Shown here: piece after piece, positions 5,477-12,112 of the stretch
Layout: each line of letters starts with the position of its first letter
Numbering within the stretch: the first letter of the stretch is position 1
From: JBBRLA01 sp038231615
GTDB lineage: Bacteria; Myxococcota_A; Polyangia; Palsa-1104; JAEUJZ01
Direction of reading: 5' to 3'
Assembly: GCA_038231615.1 (NCBI GenBank)
Contig: JBBRLA010000184.1
Coordinates: 1-13,163, forward strand
DNA: 13,163 nucleotides
The notes under the pieces: generated by a model
What the model was told of the DNA's origin: nothing
Database searches by the model: none
What the model saw: only the letters and a program-made list of their open reading frames with translations
Translations under genes and position numbers: made by a program

Positions 5477-7170
5477 CACCCCTCAGCCAGCTTGACCCAC
5501 ACCCGCTTGCCATCGAAGACCACGCCGTAGCTGCGCACCGGATCGGCCCCCCGCGCCCGCAGCGCCGCCGCGTAGTCCCGCTGCGCAAGTTGCGTCAACG
5601 CCCGCTCCATCGCCACCTCGATCGATTCGCCCCGTTCCTGATCGCGGGCCTTCAATTCCAGCACCACCCCCGGCAGCCCCGGCGTGCGCGGGGTGACCAT
5701 CACGTCGCAGCGCCCGTACCCCGACTCGCGGTTGGACAGCACTTCGTAGCGCTCGCCCAGGCTGATGAGCAGCCCGAGTATGAACCCGTGATAGAATCGC
5801 TCCGGCGGGTCCAGCGACGCCGTATCGTAGAACGACGCGCTGCTCAACATCCAGTGACGCAGGAGGCGCTCGCAGGTCTCGGCGTCTCCCGCAAGGAGGG
5901 CCCGCACCAGCGTCTCGCGCTTCTGCTCACCGCCGAGGCCGCGGTTGATCCAGGCGGAGAACAAGCTCCGATACACCGTCCTGACTTCCTGATTGGGGAT
6001 TGCCAGCTCGCAACGCAGCGAGCCCTCCACGTCCTGCCTTTGTCGGACCACTTTCAGATATCCAGTGAAGAGAAGAAAGCTCCACAATAGGTCCGGCCGA
6101 TCTTCGACCTCGCGCAGGGCCACGTTCTCCGTCACCTCTTGCTCGATTACCTCGCCGCCTATGAGCTGCTCCAGCTCGCCGCTGAAGCCGAGCCCGCGAT
6201 CAATGAGCAGCTGTCGTACCAGATCATTGGAGCTGGTCTCCACCCAGTAGGGCCGGCACTGACCGTCTCCCCGCTTGATGAAGGAGAGTACCGACCACGG
6301 GTTGTAGATGATCTCGTCGCCGAAGAGGTACCCGTTGTACCAGCGCTGTACCTCGGGCAGCAGCTCCTCCTGCCCGGCCTGGGCCAGAAGCCCCGCCACC
6401 TCGGGTTCGGTGAAGCCGAAATAAGTATGATACATTGGGCGCAAGATGGAGTAGACTTCCAGGTTGTTCAGTCCCGTGAAGACGCTGTCCCGGGCAACGC
6501 GGAGAATACCGGTGAGCACCCCCTTGAACAGGTGGGAGTTGTCCTTCAGTCCGCCGGACAGGAAGTTGCGGAAGAATTCGATCACCTGGTCGTAGTAGCC
6601 GCTGGTGTAGCCGGCATGGATGGGCGTGTCATACTCGTCCAGGAGCAGGACGACAGGTTCCTTGTGGTGTCGATGCAAATAGGCCGAGAGGCGGGCCAGC
6701 GACGACCAAAGAAGGACATCGCTGGCGCGCTTTTCCAAAATGGCGGAAAAGTCGCCGGCCTCGGTCGGCTCCAGCAAGCCATGCTTCAGCAGGTAGCCGT
6801 GCTCTTGGTAGACCGCGCCAATGACGCTCGCCATGGCGGCGCGGCAGCCTTCCCAGGTCAAGGCCTTGACGTCCTTGAAGGTCAGAAGGACGACCGGGTA
6901 GCGCTGGAAGTGGCGGCGGTAGGGCTCGCCCGCCGCGGCGATGTCCAGGCCCTCGAAGAGGGGCCAGCGCGGCTCGGCGGATTTTTCCAGAAAATAGCGC
7001 AGCATGGACAGATTGAGCGTCTTGCCGAAGCGGCGGGGACGGGGCAGGAGGATCACCGCCGCCGTATCGTCCAGCACCTCGCGGATGAACGAGGACTTGT
7101 CGACATAGGTCAGCCCGCCTTCACGCAGCGTGCGGAAGTCGGAGATGCCCAGCGGGATGCGCAACGCCAT
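5476..7170 (-). CDS. AAA-ATPase-like protein with C-terminal PD-(D/E)XK nuclease domain
   Basis: The 564-aa protein has the two-domain layout of the AAA-ATPase_like/DUF1703 family. The N-terminus has the family start IPLGISDFRTLREGGLTYVDKS. The nucleotide-binding loop is RPRRFGKT at 44-51, followed by VVLLLDEYDTPIH at 173-185 as Walker B. The middle contains LTGILRVARDSVFTGLNNLEVYS (219-241) and RWYNGYLFGDEIIYNPWSVL (276-295), both typical of the family. The C-terminal nuclease-like domain has Asp489 in GYGRCDVMV, Glu505-x-Lys507 in VVLELKA and Gln527. All key residues look intact. The cellular role is not established; DNA cleavage driven by ATP is a guess from the folds. The ATG at 7170 is chosen because it begins the conserved region, although its ribosome binding site is weak; an upstream start at 7290 would add 40 unconserved residues. 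It converges with the lipoprotein on its left. Confidence 0.85.
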   Translation of the reverse strand: MALRIPLGISDFRTLREGGLTYVDKSSFIREVLDDTAAVILLPRPRRFGKTLNLSMLRYFLEKSAEPRWPLFEGLDIAAAGEPYRRHFQRYPVVLLTFKDVKALTWEGCRAAMASVIGAVYQEHGYLLKHGLLEPTEAGDFSAILEKRASDVLLWSSLARLSAYLHRHHKEPVVLLLDEYDTPIHAGYTSGYYDQVIEFFRNFLSGGLKDNSHLFKGVLTGILRVARDSVFTGLNNLEVYSILRPMYHTYFGFTEPEVAGLLAQAGQEELLPEVQRWYNGYLFGDEIIYNPWSVLSFIKRGDGQCRPYWVETSSNDLVRQLLIDRGLGFSGELEQLIGGEVIEQEVTENVALREVEDRPDLLWSFLLFTGYLKVVRQRQDVEGSLRCELAIPNQEVRTVYRSLFSAWINRGLGGEQKRETLVRALLAGDAETCERLLRHWMLSSASFYDTASLDPPERFYHGFILGLLISLGERYEVLSNRESGYGRCDVMVTPRTPGLPGVVLELKARDQERGESIEVAMERALTQLAQRDYAAALRARGADPVRSYGVVFDGKRVWVKLAEG

Positions 7171-7204
7171 GCCGCACCATGCCACGGCCCCGATCGGCTG
7201 ACAA

Positions 7205-7267
7205 CGGCAGCGGCAACTCCGGCAATTCGAACCAGAAGACGCTGCCTCGGCCTTTATCGCTCTCGAT
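7205..7267 (-). pseudogene. Probable 3' scrap of a sensor histidine kinase gene
   Basis: A short - strand frame reads IESDKGRGSVFWFELP and then ELPLPLSAD. This fits the very end of the histidine-kinase ATPase domain, where 'h.S..G.GS.F.F.LP' is the closing motif. Nothing of the phosphoacceptor, N, G1 or G2 boxes is present: the preceding residues (KCDEFTNRS) do not fit, and beyond 7312 is the lipoprotein gene on the other strand. The match is only about 16 residues, so chance similarity is possible. It lies directly upstream of the AAA/nuclease gene on the same strand, in another frame. Confidence 0.4.
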
Positions 7268-7275
7268 GCTTCGGT

Positions 7276-7303
7276 TTGTGAATTCGTCACATTTCAGGAT
7301 AAT
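7276..7303 (+). promoter_or_regulatory. Candidate promoter of the beta-helix lipoprotein
   Basis: TTGTGA at 7276-7281 and GATAAT at 7298-7303 are separated by 16 bases and resemble sigma-70 -35 and -10 boxes (4/6 and 5/6 matches). The stretch is clearly more AT-rich than its surroundings. The predicted start of transcription falls at or next to ATG 7311, so the mRNA may have almost no leader. The AGGA at 7296-7299 overlaps the -10 box and would then not be transcribed. Confidence 0.4.
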
Positions 7304-7310
7304 TGCTCCC

Positions 7311-8576
7311 ATGAATCACTTCCGCCCGCCCCGCCTTCTGCCCTCTTCGGCGCTGATCGCCGCCCTGACCTTAGCGGGCTGCGTGGCCAACAACCCCGAT
7401 TACTGCCTGCCCGGCCAGCCCGGATGCTCCGAGGATGGGGGGGTCGCCGATCTGCGCGGGGAGGTACCGGACCTGTCCGTGGGTGGCGACCCGGACAGCC
7501 GGGGGGCCCCTCCCGACCTGAAGCAGCCCCCGCCCGCGGACCTGCGCCCGGCCTGCATGAACCCCGGGGACTGTCCCAGCGACATCTGCCAGCCGGACGG
7601 CACCTGCGGGGACGCCGGCCAGATCGTCTATGTCGACAACCAGGAAGGCCACTGCACCGGGGCGCATGCCGGCACCCAGGACGACCCGGTGTGCGGCTCT
7701 TCCCAGGGGATAGCGGCGGTGAAGATGACCGGCAAGAAGCTGATCCACATGGCGGGCAGATCGATGGGCTATCACGCCATGGACCTGAGCGACCTGCGGG
7801 TCTCGGTCTATGGGCCCGGCGGCTACGCCGTCCCGGCGGCCCGCGTCGAGGGGTCCGGCAGCCTGTCGGCGCTGGCGGTGGGAGGCAGCGCGGAGGTACT
7901 GATCGACGGCCTCGAATTCTCCGGCTCGGTGACCAACGTGGTCTCGTGCGTGTCATCGGGCGGCCCCTCGCCGAGCCTGACCCTGCACAACAGCCGCATC
8001 CACTTCGGCAACGGCGATGGGATCTACGCCAAGGACTGCAAGCTGACCCTGGATCGCAGCGTCAGCGGGCGCAACGGCGGCGCGGGCCTTACGGCAGAGG
8101 GCGCTAGCCAGGTGACGGTCACCAACAGCTTGCTGGTGCAGAACCGCGTCTCCGGCTTGGTCGCTACCTCCGGTTCGCTGCACGCGCTCTTCTCCACTTT
8201 TGCCGACAACGGCCTCGCCTTCATCGCCTTCGGCGCCGCGGATTGTGGGGCGGCGGGCGCCGCGGATCGGCTCATCGAGGCCAGCCTCATCGTGAACAAC
8301 GGGCGCTTCAGCGGCAGCGAGATCAGCTCCGGCTGCACGCTCAAGCACTCTGCCATCGACGAAGTGCTCACCGACAACTCCGGCGGCAACCGTCTCTCGG
8401 CCATGCCGGACTTCGTCGCTAAAACCCTTTACGAGCTGAGCCCCACTACGAACTCGAAGGCGTGCTGCATCGACCAACTCGACCGCGCCATGGCGGGCGG
8501 CGTGGACATCGACTTCGCGGGGACCAAGCGGCCCCAGGGTCCGAAGTGGGACATCGGGGCGGTGGAAACCAAGTAG
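7311..8576 (+). CDS. Predicted surface lipoprotein with right-handed beta-helix
   Basis: The 421-aa protein starts at ATG 7311 with MNHFRPPRLL, a hydrophobic stretch and the lipobox LTLAGC (Cys24), so it should be a secreted lipoprotein. An Asp-Leu-rich linker follows at about 47-82 (VADLRGEVPDLS, PPDLKQ, PADLRP), then a Cys-rich segment MNPGDCPSDICQPDGTC. From about residue 105, IVYVDNQEGHCTGAHAGTQDDPVC opens a region with the rhythm of parallel beta-helix coils (LTLHNSRIHFGNGDGIY, VTVTNSLLVQNRVSGLV, IEASLIVNNG). The end, GTKRPQGPKWDIGAVE, resembles the closing 'DIGA-E' motif of beta-helix proteins with the choice-of-anchor Q type domain. No catalytic residues of polysaccharide lyases can be assigned; adhesion or glycan binding is only a possibility. 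It is divergent from the AAA/nuclease gene. An upstream frame extension to 7179 is not supported. Confidence 0.8.
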   Translation: MNHFRPPRLLPSSALIAALTLAGCVANNPDYCLPGQPGCSEDGGVADLRGEVPDLSVGGDPDSRGAPPDLKQPPPADLRPACMNPGDCPSDICQPDGTCGDAGQIVYVDNQEGHCTGAHAGTQDDPVCGSSQGIAAVKMTGKKLIHMAGRSMGYHAMDLSDLRVSVYGPGGYAVPAARVEGSGSLSALAVGGSAEVLIDGLEFSGSVTNVVSCVSSGGPSPSLTLHNSRIHFGNGDGIYAKDCKLTLDRSVSGRNGGAGLTAEGASQVTVTNSLLVQNRVSGLVATSGSLHALFSTFADNGLAFIAFGAADCGAAGAADRLIEASLIVNNGRFSGSEISSGCTLKHSAIDEVLTDNSGGNRLSAMPDFVAKTLYELSPTTNSKACCIDQLDRAMAGGVDIDFAGTKRPQGPKWDIGAVETK

Positions 8577-8602
8577 ATGGACCCGGGGACCCCTAACTAT
8601 AA

Positions 8603-11431
8603 CTAACCGGGCTTGAAGTCGCGGAACAGGAGGGTCGCGATCTGCCAGGGGCGCAGGGGCAGCCGCGCCACGCCGTTTTCCAGGGAAAGCACCGAGCCGG
8701 CGACCTGCGCCTCCAGGGGATCGACTTCCACCGCGAAGGCGGCGGGCAGGGCCGGGCGGATCGAAGCCAGCGCCGCCCGAGACGAGGCATTGACCACCCG
8801 CACCACCAGGCCGCGACCGTCCCGCGCCGGGTAGGTCGCCGAAAGCATCACCTGCGCCGGCTCAATCTCCACCAGGGCCCGTTGCATCGGCAGCGCCCGG
8901 ATCGAGGCATCTCCGACACTTCCGTCTGGACGCCCGGCAATCGCCGGGGCCGCGTAGCGCCGCGACTCGGGGAGAATGCCGGCCTCATCCCAGTCCCCGG
9001 CATGCAAGAGGAGGGAATATTCGAAGCGGTGCGGCCCTTGCTCCTGCGCATCCGGCGTGGGCAGCATCGGGCCGACCGCATGGCTGACACAACGCAGGTC
9101 GCCTCGCGCCAGCCAACCCACCGACCGCAGCAGCGTCAAGGCCAACACAAAGGTGCCATCCGGCGAACGAACCACCTCATGTTCGGGCAGACCGCGGCTG
9201 AAGAGGGCCACCCCATATCCCCCGCCCCGCACATCGGCGAATCCATGGTGCTGCCCGGTGGGGGCAGGCTGCTCGATGCCTTGCCCCAGCACCGCCGGGT
9301 CGAGCGGTCGAGGCAGCACGGCCAGACCGTGCTCGACGTCCAAGTGATCCACCCGGAAGGGCACATGACACAAGGCCCGCAGGCGGTGATCGCGGGTCTC
9401 GTTGACCAGGGTGGTGACGAAGTCCACCCGGCGCTCCCCGGCGGTGACACTGACCTCGGTGACCACCGGGACCCGGCGCGGGGTGCCGCCGCGGGCCAAG
9501 CGGTCCTCCAGAAGGCCCGGGGGCAGCTCGAACTCTTGCTCGATGCGCAGGGACGCCCGCAGGGGGCCGTCCTCGACCACCAAGACGCGGGCATGGCGCG
9601 GCTGCTGCGGCGGATCGGCGGTGGGATCGAAGTGGTACAGGTCCCCCCGGTCGCCCTCGTCGATCAGGTCGTTGGCCCGCACGCTCAGGCCCAGGGCCTC
9701 GTCGACGATCAACACGGACCCGAAAGGTCCCGGGGTGACCCGCAGCGGCCCGCAGGCAATCCCCGGGACATCCCCATCCCGGCGATGCGCCCGGCACAGG
9801 CCCGGCGTTTGCTCTCCCGCCACGATGGAAATCGGCACAAACCCCGCCTCGGGGGCCGGGCCTACCTGCACCAGCGCCCGCCGGGTCGGGTCGCCGCCGT
9901 GCAGGACGATGCGGAAGCGCTCGGTGTAGGGCAGCATGGCCATCACCCGGCGCTGGTCCTCGGCCAGGCGGACCGCCGGGGCGGGATGGCTGCCGAGGCC
10001 GATGTCCAGCCGCACCCGTCCGGGCCCTTCGGGGTGCGCGGCGATGCCCCCCAGGTACTTGCCAAAAAGCGGCGTGGCCGGGTCCAGCCCGCCCAGGTAC
10101 ATCGTCATCTCCGCCGCGCTGAACTCGCCCTCGAAAAGAGGCTGATCGTGCGCCTCGCCGGGCACCACCGAAAGGAGCTGCACCGGCCGCAATACGCCGT
10201 CGGGGCCCACGGCACATACCGGCCCGGGCAGCGCCCTTGGGATGTCCACCTCGCAAAGGAGCGACGCGGCCCGGGGGCCGGGGTGAAAGGCCACCAGAGG
10301 GGCACCGGGAATCGGCGGCAGGGACGAAAGGGCCTGGTCGCGCACCAGCTCGCCGAGCTGGATGGCCTGACGGTAGCGCGCGCTCACGTCCTTGTGGGCG
10401 GCGTCGGCACCGCAGCCGGCAATGCTGTCGTGGGCATGGTTCAGCAGAAGTTGTCGCCAGGCATGGTCCAGCAGCTCCTGTCGCGGCGGGGTCCCGGCCA
10501 GCGCGGCCCAGCACGAGAGCGGCTCGGCGTAGCGTTGCAGCAGGGAGGCGGTTCGCTGGGCTGCCTGTTTTTCGCTCATTCGCGCCGAGGCCACCCCGGC
10601 CAGCACCGGGGCAAACGCCGGAGAACGCAGCTCGCCGTGAAGGACGTGCCCCTCCCCGGGCCCGGCAACCTGGCCCGGCAGCAGATGATCGCCATACCCC
10701 CCCAGGACGATCTGGGTGCCCGGGTGCCGGGCCTGCAATTCCGCCGCCGCCGCCGGCAGCCACTGGGGCAGCGCCACGTGGTCGTCCCCTACCGGCACCA
10801 AGAGGGTATGCCCGAGCCAGTCTCCCAGGCGATCGATCTGACGCTCGATCGCATCGGCGAAGCCGTGGGGATCGGAGGGCAGGCGCCGGCCCGAGCCATA
10901 GCCCTCGTGCAGCCAGAGCAGCGTCACCATACTCCCGTCCGGGGAGACCCAGCGGGACACGGGGGTGGGGCGCTCGGGACCGATGCCCCGCCACACCGCG
11001 GCAGCGTGGATGCCGAAGAGCCGCAGGATCTGCGGGACCTGCGCCGCGTGACCGAACTGGTCCGGCATATACCCGAAGCGCGTGGCCCCGCCGAGCTGAT
11101 CGCTGCGGCGGATGCCCCAGATCAGGTTGCGGATGATCGACTCGCCATCCGCCAGCAGGGTGTCGGCCTGGGTGTAGAGCGGACCGATGCGCAACCGCCC
11201 AGCGCCCACCAGCGCCCGCAGGCGCGGCTCCGCCTGGGGGCGCAACTCCAGGTAATCGTCGATCAACGCGACGTGCCCATCGAGGGTGAAGACCTGGCGC
11301 CCGTCTTGTTCGAGCACATCCATGGCCTGGTCGAGCACGGTGACCAGATGCGCCCGCATCACCTCGAAGGGCTCGTACCATTCCCGGTCCCAATGAGTGT
11401 GGCCAACCAGCGTGATCCGTGAAAGTGCCAT
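8603..11431 (-). CDS. GH38 family alpha-mannosidase
   Basis: The 942-aa protein is a glycoside hydrolase family 38 enzyme, a zinc-dependent retaining alpha-mannosidase. The N-terminal catalytic domain starts LVGHTHWDREWY with zinc ligands His13 and Asp15. It continues with GPLYTQADTLLADGE and FGYMPDQFGH, where Asp124 is the nucleophile, then WRGIG and SPDGS. The middle helical domain holds GELRSPAFAPVLAGVASARM and LLNHAHDSIAGC with the zinc ligand His334 and Asp335. The remaining 500 residues form the beta-rich C-terminal domains. The NHxHDSIxGC form is like bacterial mannosidases and mannosylglycerate hydrolase (MngB), but MngB substrate specificity cannot be read from this. No signal peptide is seen, so it is probably cytoplasmic. 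The ATG at 11431 has GGGAGAG close upstream; a TTG at 11461 would add ten residues before the conserved start and is rejected. It is the last gene of a - strand operon. Confidence 0.92.
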   Translation of the reverse strand: MALSRITLVGHTHWDREWYEPFEVMRAHLVTVLDQAMDVLEQDGRQVFTLDGHVALIDDYLELRPQAEPRLRALVGAGRLRIGPLYTQADTLLADGESIIRNLIWGIRRSDQLGGATRFGYMPDQFGHAAQVPQILRLFGIHAAAVWRGIGPERPTPVSRWVSPDGSMVTLLWLHEGYGSGRRLPSDPHGFADAIERQIDRLGDWLGHTLLVPVGDDHVALPQWLPAAAAELQARHPGTQIVLGGYGDHLLPGQVAGPGEGHVLHGELRSPAFAPVLAGVASARMSEKQAAQRTASLLQRYAEPLSCWAALAGTPPRQELLDHAWRQLLLNHAHDSIAGCGADAAHKDVSARYRQAIQLGELVRDQALSSLPPIPGAPLVAFHPGPRAASLLCEVDIPRALPGPVCAVGPDGVLRPVQLLSVVPGEAHDQPLFEGEFSAAEMTMYLGGLDPATPLFGKYLGGIAAHPEGPGRVRLDIGLGSHPAPAVRLAEDQRRVMAMLPYTERFRIVLHGGDPTRRALVQVGPAPEAGFVPISIVAGEQTPGLCRAHRRDGDVPGIACGPLRVTPGPFGSVLIVDEALGLSVRANDLIDEGDRGDLYHFDPTADPPQQPRHARVLVVEDGPLRASLRIEQEFELPPGLLEDRLARGGTPRRVPVVTEVSVTAGERRVDFVTTLVNETRDHRLRALCHVPFRVDHLDVEHGLAVLPRPLDPAVLGQGIEQPAPTGQHHGFADVRGGGYGVALFSRGLPEHEVVRSPDGTFVLALTLLRSVGWLARGDLRCVSHAVGPMLPTPDAQEQGPHRFEYSLLLHAGDWDEAGILPESRRYAAPAIAGRPDGSVGDASIRALPMQRALVEIEPAQVMLSATYPARDGRGLVVRVVNASSRAALASIRPALPAAFAVEVDPLEAQVAGSVLSLENGVARLPLRPWQIATLLFRDFKPG

Positions 11432-11503
11432 GACTCTCCCTTTTTCAAAGTGATCACACAAGGAACGCGGGAAAGCCAGAGGGCAGGCAGCGGCGAAGCG
11501 TAT

Positions 11504-12076
11504 TTAGATCGGCTGGTCCAACGCAGGGGCCGGTGAAGCGGGCGCGGCAGGAGGTCCCTCCGCGGGCGCATCCCGGAGCATATGGATCAGCCGCTGCGCC
11601 GCGCCAAGCTGTTGCAATCCAACGAAGTGCCCCCGCAGGATGCCGCCCCTGTCCAGGACCAAGATGTCGACCCGCTTGTCCGGGAGCACGCTGAAAGCGT
11701 GTCGCCATACCTCCTGATTGTCCACCAGAAAGCGCAGCCGGCTGCCCTGCGCGCCGGAGATGACTTTCTTGCGGGCCATCCCCTGGAAGATCCCCGGAAC
11801 GCCGACGAGGTCGATGACCGAGAGCACCACCACCTTACCCGGCTGCACCTCCGCCCCAAGAGCATCCTGCACCGGCCCCGCTTCCTTGGATGTATAGCGG
11901 GACAGGGTCACCACCGCGACCACCTGGCCCCGATCCGATTCCAGATGATAGGGGTGGCCACCGGGGTCCTGACCGGTCAGCACCACCGGATGCCGCTGGC
12001 GTTCCTGCGCGGGTGTCGGCGTGGGAAGGCCCAGGAAGAGCAAGAGCAGGACGAGAAGCGGGCTGCGCGATGACAT
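11504..12076 (-). CDS. Secreted thioredoxin-fold-like protein without cysteines
   Basis: The 190-aa protein has a hydrophobic N-terminal signal (residues 1-23, cut probably after TPTPA) and no lipobox, so it should be exported. The rest has redoxin-like order: a strand VVAVVTLSRYTSKEA where a CxxC would normally follow, then KVVVLSVIDLVGVPGI, a helix, RLRFLVDN, and a closing hairpin PDKRVDILVLDRGGILRGHFVG with a terminal helix RLIHML. There is no cysteine anywhere, so it cannot be a thiol oxidoreductase. A binding or scaffold role is likelier. The last 18 residues are an Ala/Pro-rich tail. It lies 72 bases upstream of the mannosidase and 36 bases downstream of the glycosyltransferase on the same strand. 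It resembles the YtfJ/redoxin group only loosely. Confidence 0.6.
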   Translation of the reverse strand: MSSRSPLLVLLLLFLGLPTPTPAQERQRHPVVLTGQDPGGHPYHLESDRGQVVAVVTLSRYTSKEAGPVQDALGAEVQPGKVVVLSVIDLVGVPGIFQGMARKKVISGAQGSRLRFLVDNQEVWRHAFSVLPDKRVDILVLDRGGILRGHFVGLQQLGAAQRLIHMLRDAPAEGPPAAPASPAPALDQPI

Positions 12077-12112
12077 GGGGTACCCCTTTTGTTGAACCGC
12101 GGCGATCTGCTT

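Noticed and set aside
6139..7281. 380-codon + strand open frame opposite the AAA/nuclease gene
   Set aside because: No ribosome binding site or family motif; the opposite strand carries the clear Walker and nuclease motifs.
8582..8611. CCCGG/CCGGG stem between the convergent beta-helix and mannosidase genes
   Set aside because: Only five base pairs with a 20-base loop and no T-run on either strand, so not convincing as a terminator.
8882..11422. Very long + strand open frame (846 codons) opposite the mannosidase gene
   Set aside because: It is an antisense shadow produced by high-GC codon usage; its translation is rich in Arg, Gly, Gln and His with no recognisable motif, while the opposite strand has full GH38 signatures.
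12077..12086. Perfect palindrome GGGGTACCCC directly before the redoxin-like start codon
   Set aside because: It has no loop and cannot form a hairpin; such a short GC-rich palindrome is expected by chance.
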